Of a stretch of DNA of 64,000 nt, positions 8,850-17,238 are shown in pieces (the stretch's first letter is position 1; every line of letters begins with the position of its first letter). The stretch covers positions 1 through 64,000 of the forward strand of contig JAHYJC010000004.1 in the NCBI GenBank assembly GCA_019429275.1, read 5' to 3'. A program made the translations under genes and the position numbers. The notes beneath the pieces are model-generated. The model ran no database searches. It was not told the DNA's origin and saw only the letters and a program-made list of their open reading frames with translations. Source of the DNA: Lentimicrobium sp. (GTDB lineage Bacteria > Bacteroidota > Bacteroidia > Bacteroidales > Lentimicrobiaceae).

Positions 8850-9508
8850 AGTTCAAGAAATTTCATCAGCGAATCATAACGGTCACGAAGCGCTTCGCTT
8901 GATTCACCCTCAAAAAATGAAGCCTTGATGGTATAGTTATACCGGTCAAAAGTCTGAATGATTGGACCAATATCCATCCTGTTAATTTTTAAGGTTACTT
9001 CCATTCGGGTGGAATCGGGCAGAGTAGAAACATATAAGCTAAGGATGCTTGAATCATTCATTTCGACCAATCGGGCAATCTCGCTCAGAGAGTAATCTCT
9101 TATTCCCATCTCGAGTACGATAATTCCTCCCGGGTTGTCAACCGCAGCCAACCTGGCAAAATATTTGACCAGGCAAATAAGCGTTATTGAACCAAGATAG
9201 TGATTCTGATGGTCAAGCACCGGAATGAGACTGAGTTTTTGCTGGTGAACCTGTCCTATAACATCGTAAACATGCTGATTATCATAAACATATGGCTTAA
9301 TGAGTCCCAAAGGGTGATTTCCTATAGGTTCTTCAAAATTTCCAAGCTCATAAATATCTGATTCTGAAATCAACCCCAGAAAATCACTGTCGTTGACAAT
9401 GGGAAGGTGAGAAACCCTGAATTCTTCCATCCAGTTGAGGGCATTCAATCCGCTGTCAGAAGTTTTCAGAGGCATAATTTCATCGCTAATAAGTTCTTTT
9501 GCAAGCAT
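8846..9508 (-). CDS. CBS-domain protein
   Basis: 220 residues from the ATG at 9508 (a GTG one codon upstream is possible). Two CBS repeats fill about residues 1-125: GLNALNWMEEFRVSHLPIV...GLISESDIYE and YDVIGQVHQQKLSLIPVLD...YLGSITL. The last 80 residues (VLEMGIRDYSLSEIARLVE... TRMEVTLKINRMD) look ACT-like by pattern. CBS pairs sense adenine nucleotides or SAM; the ACT-like part may bind another small ligand. It is the first gene of the run leading to nadK and bamA and overlaps the Omp85 gene by 4 bases. A -7 promoter match lies 21 bases upstream. Confidence 0.85.
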   Translation of the reverse strand: MLAKELISDEIMPLKTSDSGLNALNWMEEFRVSHLPIVNDSDFLGLISESDIYELGNFEEPIGNHPLGLIKPYVYDNQHVYDVIGQVHQQKLSLIPVLDHQNHYLGSITLICLVKYFARLAAVDNPGGIIVLEMGIRDYSLSEIARLVEMNDSSILSLYVSTLPDSTRMEVTLKINRMDIGPIIQTFDRYNYTIKASFFEGESSEALRDRYDSLMKFLEL

Positions 9509-9528
9509 CACTATGTATATTTATCCTA

Positions 9529-9536
9529 CAAAATTA
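9529..9536 (-). promoter_or_regulatory. Promoter -7 element for the CBS-Omp85-nadK operon
   Basis: CAAAATTA reads TAATTTTG on the minus strand, a full TAnnTTTG match 21 bases before the ATG at 9508. It pairs with a divergent match for pdxJ about 100 bases away. Confidence 0.55.
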
Positions 9537-9633
9537 AGCATTTAAATCATCTGCATTAAGAAAGATCAAGGGATTTTCAGTTCAGCGATTCTTGGGATAA
9601 TGTTTAAAAAAGGCGATTTCAAAGGTTAATTTG

Positions 9634-9641
9634 TACCTTTG
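9634..9641 (+). promoter_or_regulatory. Promoter -7 element for pdxJ
   Basis: TACCTTTG matches TAnnTTTG in full and lies 19 bases before the pdxJ ATG at 9660. It supports 9660 as the start, because the upstream alternative start at 9639 overlaps this element. Confidence 0.6.
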
Positions 9642-9659
9642 CGATATATTCTTATTAAA

Positions 9660-10388
9660 ATGACAAAGCTTAGCGTTAATATCAATAAAATAGCAACTCT
9701 CAGGAATGCCCGTGGCGGAAATCTGCCCGATATTCTTAAAGCCGCCATCGATTGTGAAAGGTTTGGGGCACAGGGTTTAACCGTGCATCCGCGCCCCGAT
9801 GAGAGACATATTCGCTATCAGGATGCCCGCGATCTGAAGCCATTGGTAATAACCGAGTTTAACATTGAGGGAAATCCTGAGCAGCCTTTTATCGATTTGG
9901 TGTTGGAGGTAAAACCTCATCAGGTAACATTGGTTCCTGATGCTCATGATGCCATAACTTCCAATCAGGGTTGGGATACCATAAAGTATCGCAACCATCT
10001 GACTGATATTATCACAACATTTCAAAAGGCAGGAATCCGGACTTCAATATTTGTGGATCCTGATCCAAAAATGGCTGAATCAGCCGCTTATACAGGCACC
10101 GATAGGATTGAATTGTACACAGAAGCTTATGCAGCCTCGTATCTCAAAAACAGAGAAAAAGCCATAGCACCATTTATGGCAACAGCCGAAGCAGCTACAA
10201 AATCAAATATTGGTTTAAATGCCGGGCACGATCTCAATCTCGACAACCTCCGGTATTTTGTACAGCGTATACCCGATATTCTTGAAGTATCCATCGGACA
10301 TGCGCTTATTGCCGACGCGTTGTATTTCGGGCTTGAAACCACCATTCAACTTTATCTCAGAGAACTAAAACCCTGGCTGCCGGTTTGA
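9660..10388 (+). CDS. pdxJ: Pyridoxine 5'-phosphate synthase
   Basis: 242 residues from ATG 9660 ([19 protein letters not shown]), the usual length. Signature segments: [14 protein letters not shown] with the phosphate- and substrate-binding HPRxDxRH, the glutamate-bearing [15 protein letters not shown], and [13 protein letters not shown] at the end. The enzyme condenses 1-deoxyxylulose 5-phosphate with 3-amino-2-oxopropyl phosphate to pyridoxine 5'-phosphate (DXP-dependent vitamin B6 route, cytoplasm). It is transcribed away from the CBS-nadK run from its own promoter match. The next gene, an alpha/beta hydrolase, starts 120 bases later. Confidence 0.96.
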   Translation: MTKLSVNINKIATLRNARGGNLPDILKAAIDCERFGAQGLTVHPRPDERHIRYQDARDLKPLVITEFNIEGNPEQPFIDLVLEVKPHQVTLVPDAHDAITSNQGWDTIKYRNHLTDIITTFQKAGIRTSIFVDPDPKMAESAAYTGTDRIELYTEAYAASYLKNREKAIAPFMATAEAATKSNIGLNAGHDLNLDNLRYFVQRIPDILEVSIGHALIADALYFGLETTIQLYLRELKPWLPV

Positions 10389-10508
10389 TTTCAATTTTGC
10401 AAAGGATCAGGCACAAAAACAATTTTACCAGCCTGGATAAGTACTTTGAATTAAAGTTTCTTTCAATTTCATTGTATTCTATAATGTTAACATAGCTCAG
10501 CTTAATAA

Positions 10509-11309
10509 ATGAAACTATTTTACAGACATTTCGGGGAGGGTCAGCCATTGATTATACTTCACGGGCTATTTGGTGTCTCTGATAACTGGGTAACCATAGG
10601 GAAGAAGCTGGCTGAAAAATTTTCGGTTTTCATTCCTGATCAGCGCAATCATGGAAAGTCGCCCCATAGCGTGACTTTCAATTATTTTGCTTTGTCGGAT
10701 GATCTGCATGAGTTTATTAAGGAGCACAAACTTGAGAAGATAATATTGATAGGCCATTCCATGGGAGGAAAAGTAGCCATGACTTTTGCTCTTGAGCATC
10801 CTGAGCTTGTTGAAAAACTTGTAGTTGTAGATATCAGTCCCCGGAAATATCCCGGAAGGAATGTGCATTTTGAAATGATCAGTGCCATGATGGCGGTTGA
10901 TTTCGATAAAGTTGAATCGCGCAATGATGTTGAACGTCAACTCATCGAAAGCATTCCAAACAAGCGCATTCGAATGTTTGTAATGAAGAATCTATACCGC
11001 AAAACCCGTCAGAATTTTGATTGGCAGATTAACCTCGAAGCCATCAGTGCTAACCTGGATTTTGTTTTTGAAGGTGTTGAGAGCAGCGATGTTTATGAAG
11101 GGCAGACTTTATTTATCAGAGGTGGCAGATCGGATTATATTGAGGATATTGATCTGCCGGTGATAAGAAAACTATTTCCCGCTTCTGAAGTTCTGACCAT
11201 AGAAAAAGCATCGCATTGGGTTCATGCCGATTCACCGACGGAATTGTGTAGATTATTCAGTAATTTTCTCGGCAAAGAGTGTGTTGCACCGGGCGCAGAG
11301 AGCGAATAA
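10509..11309 (+). CDS. Alpha/beta-fold hydrolase (YbfF-like esterase)
   Basis: 266 residues. The fold is clear: oxyanion segment ILHGLFGVSDNW (about 16-27), DQRNHGKSPHS, nucleophile elbow IGHSMGGKVA with the catalytic Ser near residue 84, and the catalytic His in KASHWVHADSP near residue 237. This pattern fits the YbfF group of short-chain acyl esterases; the true substrate cannot be read from sequence. There is no signal peptide, so it should be cytoplasmic. It follows pdxJ in the same direction by 120 bases and is followed by a hairpin that separates it from the convergent LiaF-like gene. Confidence 0.85.
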   Translation: MKLFYRHFGEGQPLIILHGLFGVSDNWVTIGKKLAEKFSVFIPDQRNHGKSPHSVTFNYFALSDDLHEFIKEHKLEKIILIGHSMGGKVAMTFALEHPELVEKLVVVDISPRKYPGRNVHFEMISAMMAVDFDKVESRNDVERQLIESIPNKRIRMFVMKNLYRKTRQNFDWQINLEAISANLDFVFEGVESSDVYEGQTLFIRGGRSDYIEDIDLPVIRKLFPASEVLTIEKASHWVHADSPTELCRLFSNFLGKECVAPGAESE

Positions 11310-11331
11310 GTTATGAGAAGGAGTGAAAAAA

Positions 11332-11368
11332 AATCCGGTGAACCAGTAAAGGTTGCCGGATATCTTTT
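11332..11368. terminator. Likely bidirectional terminator
   Basis: ATCCGG-TGAACC pairs imperfectly with GGTT-GCCGGAT, flanked by an A run on the left and TCTTTT on the right. It lies between two convergent genes ending at 11309 and 11384. Confidence 0.5.
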
Positions 11369-11383
11369 AAAATGACCTGATCA

Positions 11384-12325
11384 TCAGTACCTTTCAATAT
11401 TCAGGCTTGAAACAGCAGCATCAATATCTAAATATATTTTTTGGGTTGAGGTTTCAAAATTAGGGGTCCGGTATAATCCGTTCGAGACTTTGTCAAATCC
11501 TTTGAAGCTTTTTGAAGTGAGTGCGGTTTCGGTTTTCAACTCGGCGCCTGCACCCTGGGGTATTCTCAGGTCGATAGAGGCCGCACCTGCATCAATTTCT
11601 ATTTCTGTTAGCTCAATTGCTTCTCCTAGCTTTATTTTCATCGATGAAGCACCACCATCAATTTTCAGTTTCCCGACTTTATATTTGCTCAGATCAAAAT
11701 CAAGGTTGGCTGCGCCGATATCAAGATCAAAATCCCAGGTAGGGTAATCGTTCAGACCAAGTCTTACGCGGTTTCCTAGGTTTTTCATCCGTATATTCGA
11801 CTCATTGATTCTTAATTCAATAAATCTTTTTGAACTGTCATCGCGTGAAGTCATGCTGTAATTGCCAACCGATCCCTCTTTCATGAAAGTCAGTATTTTG
11901 GCCACTGGTATTTCTTCTTCGATTCTGAAATCGCCGGCTGCAGCTTCTAGTTTCAGTTCAACACGGGTAATCGCAGAGTCAAAAGCCTGAAACATCTCCT
12001 GTTTTGAAACCTCTTCAGTATTTGTTTCTGAATCATTCCATTCAAAACGGTGCTTCCGGTCGCTGTCTTTCCATCCAAAACTGTAATAACCGGTTTTATC
12101 GTAGCGGTTGACCAGAAGGATGGAAAATCCAATGGCAGCAATTGAAAAAACCAGTTTCATATAATCCTTAACCGGAATCAGTGAAATACCCCAAAGGATG
12201 AGAATAAGTGGCCATAATCTCCAGATTGTAAGCCAGTCGAAATAAATTATTCCTGTGTTTTTGAGGATAAACAGCGAGCCAATCAGCACCAGCATCACTC
12301 CCCAGAATATTTTTCTGTAACTCAT
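11384..12325 (-). CDS. LiaF-like membrane protein with a toastrack-type C-terminal domain
   Basis: 313 residues. The N-terminal part has three or four hydrophobic segments (about 8-30, 34-52, 56-76) with the LiaI/LiaF-like pattern IFWGVMLVLIGSLFILKN. The rest (about 125-313) is a beta-rich soluble domain with repeats such as VELKLEAAAGDFRIEE, DLDIGAANLDFDLS, KIDGGASSMKI and EIDAGAASIDLRI, a right-handed beta pattern seen in LiaF/DUF2154 proteins. In Firmicutes LiaF tunes an envelope-stress two-component system; no kinase or regulator is near here, so that role is not implied. It is 10 bases after the PspC-like gene, in one operon. Confidence 0.75.
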   Translation of the reverse strand: MSYRKIFWGVMLVLIGSLFILKNTGIIYFDWLTIWRLWPLILILWGISLIPVKDYMKLVFSIAAIGFSILLVNRYDKTGYYSFGWKDSDRKHRFEWNDSETNTEEVSKQEMFQAFDSAITRVELKLEAAAGDFRIEEEIPVAKILTFMKEGSVGNYSMTSRDDSSKRFIELRINESNIRMKNLGNRVRLGLNDYPTWDFDLDIGAANLDFDLSKYKVGKLKIDGGASSMKIKLGEAIELTEIEIDAGAASIDLRIPQGAGAELKTETALTSKSFKGFDKVSNGLYRTPNFETSTQKIYLDIDAAVSSLNIERY

Positions 12326-12335
12326 GGTTTTTGAA

Positions 12336-12893
12336 TTAAAAAGTTTGTGTATCGTTTTTATCCTCTTGATGGTCAGCTACTTTATTTTTGTTGCCTCTTG
12401 GAATACTTCCAAAAATGAGAATCAGTCCGACAGCAATCAGCAAAACCGGCCAGAGATCACCAAAATCAATGCGGGGTATAAATTTTTCAATCAGAAACAT
12501 GGAACCAAGCACAATCAAAATAACTCCTCCAATCAGGCTACCTTCCATTTTTTTTCGTTGTTGAACCTCGGCAATGTTGGGGTTGATTTCATTTTCAGGA
12601 TAAAATGGTTTCCCCTGTTCAAATCCATCGTAAGCATCTCCTACTCCAGATCCTTCGGAGTTTGGTGATGGAGGTTTCGTTGTAAATGAGTTATAGGTGT
12701 TGTAACTGTTTTTTTCGGGAAGTATAATCCACAGTATGAGATAAATCAATACACCGCTACCTCCAAAAATTACAAGCAATACGAATATCAACCTGACGAT
12801 AGTGGGATCGATTCCAAAATATTCAGCCAGCCCACCGGCCACCCCGCCTATGACTCTTCCCTGCACAGTACGGTATAATCTTGTTTCTGACAT
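12336..12893 (-). CDS. PspC-domain membrane protein
   Basis: 185 residues. Residues 5-60 form a PspC domain: RLYRTVQGRVIGGVAGGLAE, the Gly-rich FGIDPTIVR and a transmembrane helix with LIYLILWIILPE. A polar linker (about 62-112) is followed by two hydrophobic segments (about 118-135 and 145-163) like the LiaF-type membrane region of the next gene. PspC proteins sit in the inner membrane and take part in envelope stress responses in enterobacteria; here only the domain is shown. It is followed after 10 bases by the LiaF-like gene and preceded by tatC. Confidence 0.82.
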   Translation of the reverse strand: MSETRLYRTVQGRVIGGVAGGLAEYFGIDPTIVRLIFVLLVIFGGSGVLIYLILWIILPEKNSYNTYNSFTTKPPSPNSEGSGVGDAYDGFEQGKPFYPENEINPNIAEVQQRKKMEGSLIGGVILIVLGSMFLIEKFIPRIDFGDLWPVLLIAVGLILIFGSIPRGNKNKVADHQEDKNDTQTF

Positions 12894-12941
12894 AGTAAAT
12901 GAGATTTGTTTGCCTGTTTTGACGCAACAGCACTGGCAAGG

Positions 12942-13790
12942 TTACACCTCCTCAGAAATTTCTTTCTTTATGCCTGCGTGCCTTGCAACTACAATACTCA
13001 GCTCATAGAGACCGTAGAGGGGAATGCAAACCAAAATCTGACTGATAACATCGGGAGGTGTAATGATTGCAGAAATTGTAAGAAGTACGATGAGCATATA
13101 TTTTCTGTTCTTTTTGAGAAAGGAATCGGTAATTATTCCCACTTTGGCAAGGAAATAAACAAAAACCGGAAGCTCAAAGACCACTCCGAGCGCAAAAGTA
13201 ACTGAGACTACCGTGCTGATATATGAAGTGAGCGCTATCTGATTATTGATAGATTGACTTACCTGGTAGGTTCCAAAAAAATTAAGTGTAAGCGGTACTA
13301 TCAGATAATAGCTGAACAAAACGCCAAGAATAAATAACAACGACATTACAATAACAGCTCCACGTGAATGACGACGCTCATTGTCATACAAAGCAGGTCT
13401 TATAAATCTCCAGATTTCATAGATAACATAGGGTGCAGCTACTATCAATCCACCAAACATACTGATGTACATATGGGTAGTAAATTGACCTGAAAGGTTT
13501 ATGTTGATGATTTGAAGCTCCATATTTCCAAGGCAGAGGGCCGGAATGCCAAGCCATTCTCCTAACCTACACAACAACTTGTTGGTAATAAAATCGGGGT
13601 TTTTCGGAGCCAGTATGATACTGTCGAAGATAAATTCTCTGTTTACGAAAGCAACAATGGCAAGAAGCACAATTGCTATCACCGACCTGAACAAATGGCC
13701 GCGCAAGGCATCTAAGTGCCCCCAGAATGACATTTCTACGGCTGGTTCGGCGGCAGGTTTTTTTTTCTTGCTGGTAACTGTTTCGGGCAT
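12942..13790 (-). CDS. tatC: Sec-independent protein translocase TatC
   Basis: 282 residues from ATG 13790 (MPETVTSKKKK); a TTG nine codons upstream is less likely. The TatC signature is present: MSFWGHLDALRGHLFRSVI with the conserved LRxRL-like element, six hydrophobic helices, and YEIWRFIRPALYDNERR before helix 3. TatC is the receptor of the twin-arginine pathway that exports folded cofactor-bearing proteins. It lies directly after the Psr operon, whose catalytic subunit has a twin-arginine signal, but a hairpin and a promoter match between them suggest separate transcription. No tatA/B is in the window. Confidence 0.95.
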   Translation of the reverse strand: MPETVTSKKKKPAAEPAVEMSFWGHLDALRGHLFRSVIAIVLLAIVAFVNREFIFDSIILAPKNPDFITNKLLCRLGEWLGIPALCLGNMELQIININLSGQFTTHMYISMFGGLIVAAPYVIYEIWRFIRPALYDNERRHSRGAVIVMSLLFILGVLFSYYLIVPLTLNFFGTYQVSQSINNQIALTSYISTVVSVTFALGVVFELPVFVYFLAKVGIITDSFLKKNRKYMLIVLLTISAIITPPDVISQILVCIPLYGLYELSIVVARHAGIKKEISEEV

Positions 13791-13814
13791 CTTAGCCGTA
13801 ATGGTTAGAGAGGT

Positions 13815-13822
13815 CAAAAATA
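13815..13822 (-). promoter_or_regulatory. Promoter -7 element for tatC
   Basis: CAAAAATA reads TATTTTTG on the minus strand, matching TAnnTTTG, 25 bases before the tatC start at 13790. Confidence 0.5.
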
Positions 13823-13825
13823 CAC

Positions 13826-13861
13826 AATCTCCCTGATCTTTTAAACAGATTCAGGGAGATT
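13826..13861 (-). terminator. Hairpin ending the Psr-YedE-rhodanese operon
   Basis: AATCTCCCTGA (13826-13836) pairs perfectly with TCAGGGAGATT (13851-13861), an 11-bp stem with a 14-base loop. On the minus strand a T-rich stretch (GTGTATTTTTG) follows. It lies after the rhodanese stop and before the tatC promoter. Confidence 0.65.
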
Positions 13862-13887
13862 GATGAAAAGCTTTGATTCATTTGAAA

Positions 13888-14535
13888 TCAGGAACAACCA
13901 CCAGCCACTTTTTTCTTTTTGCCGACAGGCTTTGGTGCAGGCACTTTTACGGTTTTAACGTCATTGCCTTCGGAAGGTGCAGAATCCAGCCCTTCGGCTC
14001 CAAGCGTCTGCCCGGCAGCCCTCCTGAAATTATAGCGGGCGATTTCATCATTTGAGCTAAGCCCTGTGGGTGGAGTAGGGTTCAAAATGGCTTCAGCCCA
14101 GTAATTCAATCCTCCCCGCAGAACATAAATGTTGCTATAACCCAATTGCCTGAGCAACATCCAGGCCTCATTTGCCTGAGTGCTTCCATTGCTGTAAAAA
14201 ACATTCAACTTAACATCCTGATCAAAAACTTCAATATATTCCGTAGATAAAAGATTATCGATGGGGATGTTGATCGCTCCATTCAGGTTGAATTTTTCAA
14301 ATTCACTCTGAGGCCTGGTATCAATCAGTTGCAGATATGGGTCTTTTTCAACCAGCATTTGAGCAATTTGCTCTGGCTCAAGATATTGTGTACCACTTTT
14401 AATTTCGTCCAATATCTGATCGGCACTCAGTTTATATGGCGTTGTGGTGTTTTTTGGAACTGCAGCAATAATCACTCCCATAATCAGAAGAATGGTTGTG
14501 AGAAGCATACGCGGAGTGAAAGTTAATTTTTTCAT
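13888..14535 (-). CDS. Membrane-anchored rhodanese-like protein lacking the active-site Cys
   Basis: 215 residues from ATG 14535 (MKKLTFTPRM). One N-terminal hydrophobic segment (about 9-27) would anchor it facing the periplasm. A rhodanese domain spans about 52-165 (LQLIDTRPQSEFEKFNLNGA, then YVLRGGLNYWAEA). The active-site loop reads VFYSNGSTQANEA, so the catalytic Cys is Ser115. The only Cys in the protein is residue 214, in the C-terminal tail KKKKVAGGCS after a Pro/Lys-rich linker. It is the last gene of the psr operon, 35 bases after yedE, which points to a role in sulfane-sulfur handling; the cysteine arrangement makes ordinary rhodanese chemistry unlikely. Confidence 0.82.
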   Translation of the reverse strand: MKKLTFTPRMLLTTILLIMGVIIAAVPKNTTTPYKLSADQILDEIKSGTQYLEPEQIAQMLVEKDPYLQLIDTRPQSEFEKFNLNGAINIPIDNLLSTEYIEVFDQDVKLNVFYSNGSTQANEAWMLLRQLGYSNIYVLRGGLNYWAEAILNPTPPTGLSSNDEIARYNFRRAAGQTLGAEGLDSAPSEGNDVKTVKVPAPKPVGKKKKVAGGCS

Positions 14536-14570
14536 AATTCGTATTTTTTTATTAAACGTTTTAAAAGCCA

Positions 14571-15161
14571 TTAATATTCTTCTCTCGGGAATTTTTTTTC
14601 GGCCCATTCGGCTCCCCAGAACATCGTAACTGCTGCAATTACCAATATCAGGGCAAAAAAGCCTTCAGAAATGTTTAAAAATTCAGAGATTTTGGGATAT
14701 CCCATAAAATTGGCTTTGAATATTCCCTCCCAAAGGGGATATCCTTCTGCGAAAATAAATACGCCGATAAAAAGGCCAATTACGAAAATCATTGCATCAA
14801 TTTTTCCGATGGCTGCTCCACAAAAGCTGGTTCCGGGACAATAACCACCCATAATAAAACCGGCCCCCATAACAATGCCTCCCAAAATAGCTGATGTGAG
14901 ATAGGTTTCATTTACATAAACCAGGCTCAGGTCGAGCCATCCAAAGAGGCTCATGAACAACATGCCCAATGCGGCAGTTACTGCACCAGTAAAGAATACT
15001 TTTAATACAACAGCATCATAGCCGTAAAAAACGCCGGCCAGTTTTCTGCTTGATGAAAAACCGCCCTGTTCAAGTACAAATCCAAAGGCTATGCCTATAA
15101 AAAATGCAAGTAAAAGGTTAGTGTTTTCAGAGATTATTTCGTTGATTACCAATGGTCCCAT
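14571..15161 (-). CDS. yedE: YeeE/YedE-family sulfur transporter, second half
   Basis: 196 residues from ATG 15161 (MGPLVINEII). About five or six hydrophobic helices are visible, with the family motif GAGFIMGGYCPGTSFCGAA near residues 95-115 and the FGFVLEQGGFSSS segment near the N-terminus. YeeE/YedE proteins carry thiosulfate or related sulfur compounds across the inner membrane through conserved cysteines. Family members are often one chain of 350-400 residues; here the two halves are separate genes (this one and 15193-15717), so they probably act together. It lies between the other half and the rhodanese-like gene. Confidence 0.87.
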   Translation of the reverse strand: MGPLVINEIISENTNLLLAFFIGIAFGFVLEQGGFSSSRKLAGVFYGYDAVVLKVFFTGAVTAALGMLFMSLFGWLDLSLVYVNETYLTSAILGGIVMGAGFIMGGYCPGTSFCGAAIGKIDAMIFVIGLFIGVFIFAEGYPLWEGIFKANFMGYPKISEFLNISEGFFALILVIAAVTMFWGAEWAEKKFPREEY

Positions 15162-15192
15162 GATAAAATATTTTTGAGGGTTTATGTAAATA

Positions 15193-15717
15193 TTAAATCC
15201 AGAGTTTGCGGAAGAAATAGGCAAGTGCAAAGGCTGTTCCAAAAATGGCAGCCATTGAAATGAAGCCACCCAATGACAGAATAGCCATCCCACTCAGAGC
15301 AGATCCGCTTGTGCATCCACGTCCAAACTGTGAACCAAGCCCAAAGAGAATTCCGCCGACGAGTGCAAAGATCAGTCGTGTTCGGGAGGTTATGCGTGGA
15401 TTGTGCTCAACTTTCCAGGTTAGTCTGTGTGCCAATACTCCCGAAAGGAATCCACCCAGAATAACGCCGAGCATCTGATAAACCAGCCATGTATTTAGTG
15501 GATTGCCTGTGTGACCCTCACTGAATTCTTTATAAAATGTAGCGGACTCAGCATGAGCCGGTGCAACAGTTTCTACACCGGCTACTATTGCGCTTTTAAT
15601 TGCTCCGCTTGCCCCGACACTTCGGCCGGATATAAAGTTGGCTGCAATCACAACCAAACCCAGCAGAACACCTGCAAGGTAAGGGTTCATGTACTTAGAT
15701 TTATTTATTTTCGACAT
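15193..15717 (-). CDS. yeeE: YeeE/YedE-family sulfur transporter, first half
   Basis: 174 residues with about four hydrophobic segments. The C-terminal half carries the conserved GLGSQFGRGCTSGSALSGMA motif with its cysteine, which fits the sulfur-channel motif of YeeE/YedE. A periplasmic loop of about 35 polar residues (VAPAHAESATFYKEFSEGHT) separates helices 1 and 2. It is 30 bases downstream of psrC and 31 bases upstream of the second half. Together the pair could bring thiosulfate or polysulfide sulfur across the membrane, in line with the reductase encoded upstream; direction and substrate are inferred. Confidence 0.87.
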   Translation of the reverse strand: MSKINKSKYMNPYLAGVLLGLVVIAANFISGRSVGASGAIKSAIVAGVETVAPAHAESATFYKEFSEGHTGNPLNTWLVYQMLGVILGGFLSGVLAHRLTWKVEHNPRITSRTRLIFALVGGILFGLGSQFGRGCTSGSALSGMAILSLGGFISMAAIFGTAFALAYFFRKLWI

Positions 15718-15747
15718 TTTGGTAAAATTTTAATTTGACAAATATTG

Positions 15748-16689
15748 TTAATAGAGCCAGCGGCTTGCTTGTCCGGCATAAGCTATAATAAACCTGAACA
15801 TAAGTCCTCCGAATATAACCAGAACCGGAGCAATAAAAACAGGCATTTTAAATCCTTTCAATTCAAGTACTTCCAACAAGGCAGGGGTTGCCAGGCCAAG
15901 GGTAACCACAAATAGCCAGAATGGCGTTGTGTATGGTCCGCCAAGGAAAAGAGAAGCAGCCTCAATATGAACCTGGGTGCTTGCCAGGAACCCCATAAAC
16001 ATATGCACAATCAGAAACAATTCTATGCCAATAAGCATCAGATCAATTCGTGCAAAAGTATGGCGCTCGTGTTTATTTTTACTCATCAGTACAATGGCTG
16101 CGGCTCCCGTTGAAAGGCCCGAAGTCAGGAAAAGAGGGCCCAAAATTGAAGTATTCCATAAAGGACGGGCATTAAATGCAGAGAACAGAATTCCTGTATA
16201 AACCCCAAGAATCAGCGAAAATATCAGCATAATCCATGAAATGATGATCAGGTTTTTTCTGAAAAACTTATCAAGTTCCCAAAGCCATTTGTATTTCCAG
16301 TCCCATTTGGGAAAAATAGTTTTAATGTTCAGGGCGCACCAAATGATGGAAAGCGGTGTTACAACCATCAGCGTCCAGGCACCCCAAGACATAGGTGATT
16401 CTAGCCGGATTGTCGTGTATAACCGCCAAAAGTAAAGTTTGTGGTTCAGGTCAAGGAGAAGTGCCAAAAGGCCAACCATGAGTAAAAATGGTGTTAGGAA
16501 GGGTGCTATTTTTACTGCGGTGGGGTATTCTTTTTCTTTCCCCAGAACGGTATAGAGTGCTGCAAAGAATAATATTCCGGCTGCCAAACCACCAAGAAAT
16601 AGATATAATGGGATGTGCCAATGCCAAATGTGTAATTGCGGATCTATCAGATGATTCATCCTGCCGCTGGTAATTATTTCTTCTCTCAT
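15748..16689 (-). CDS. psrC: NrfD/PsrC-family membrane subunit (polysulfide reductase)
   Basis: 313 residues with eight or nine transmembrane helices. The first is preceded by HIWHWHIPLYLFLGGLAAG, the usual opening of NrfD/PsrC, and WGAWTLMVVTPLS lies near residue 105. PsrC anchors the PsrAB complex and passes electrons from quinol to the iron-sulfur subunit. Wolinella PsrC has a similar length. It starts 12 bases after psrB and is followed by the YeeE/YedE genes. The NrfD-type subunit, rather than a cytochrome b, favours a polysulfide reductase type over the Salmonella thiosulfate reductase type. Confidence 0.9.
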   Translation of the reverse strand: MREEIITSGRMNHLIDPQLHIWHWHIPLYLFLGGLAAGILFFAALYTVLGKEKEYPTAVKIAPFLTPFLLMVGLLALLLDLNHKLYFWRLYTTIRLESPMSWGAWTLMVVTPLSIIWCALNIKTIFPKWDWKYKWLWELDKFFRKNLIIISWIMLIFSLILGVYTGILFSAFNARPLWNTSILGPLFLTSGLSTGAAAIVLMSKNKHERHTFARIDLMLIGIELFLIVHMFMGFLASTQVHIEAASLFLGGPYTTPFWLFVVTLGLATPALLEVLELKGFKMPVFIAPVLVIFGGLMFRFIIAYAGQASRWLY

Positions 16690-16701
16690 CTTGGTCTGTT
16701 T

Positions 16702-17238
16702 TTAAATCAGGAAAAATAAATGAGGATTGGTTCCGGCTTCAGGAATCAATGTTTTGTTTTTTCTGTTTTTCAGCACTTTAGAAACCGGACTGTTTGGATC
16801 ATCCAGATCGCCGAAATACAGGCATTTGGTAGGGCAAACCGAAACACAGGCCGGATTCAGCCCTTTTTCCACCCTGTTGTGCAGGCAGAAAGTACATTTA
16901 TCAACATACCCATCGGGGTGCGGAAACCGTGCATCATAAGGGCAGGAAGCAATACAGGCTCCACAGCCAATGCATTTGTGTGGAGTGACAAGAACTACAC
17001 CGCCTTTGGCATAATGACTTGCTCCCGTAGGGCAACACCTTACGCAGGGTGAATTGGCGCAATGATTACACCGCTCGCTGCGGATTTCGATCTCGAGCTG
17101 TGGATAGGTCCCATCGGTTACTTCAACAATCCAGTCGCGGCAATATCCGATAGGAACGTTGTTTTCAGTCTGGCAGGCCACCACACAATCGCTGCAGCCT
17201 ACGCATTTTTTTGTGTCAACAGCCATGGCATATCTCAT
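16702..17238 (-). CDS. psrB: 4Fe-4S ferredoxin subunit (polysulfide/thiosulfate reductase chain B)
   Basis: 178 residues with four cysteine clusters: CVGCSDCVVAC near residue 12, CNHCANSPCVRCCP near 57, CIGCGACIASCP near 89, and CTFCLHNRV...CVSVCP near 115-135. This is the DmsB/PsrB pattern for four [4Fe-4S] centres. It relays electrons between the membrane subunit and the molybdenum site. No signal peptide is present, so it would be exported with PsrA by the Tat pathway. The start overlaps the psrA stop by four bases (ATGA), which decides for ATG 17238 over the internal ATG at 17226. Confidence 0.94.
   Translation of the reverse strand: MRYAMAVDTKKCVGCSDCVVACQTENNVPIGYCRDWIVEVTDGTYPQLEIEIRSERCNHCANSPCVRCCPTGASHYAKGGVVLVTPHKCIGCGACIASCPYDARFPHPDGYVDKCTFCLHNRVEKGLNPACVSVCPTKCLYFGDLDDPNSPVSKVLKNRKNKTLIPEAGTNPHLFFLI

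Noticed and set aside
14536-14607. Longer N-terminus for the rhodanese-like protein (start at 14607)
   Set aside because: It would run into the end of yedE and precede the clear membrane anchor; ATG 14535 gives a normal signal-anchor start.
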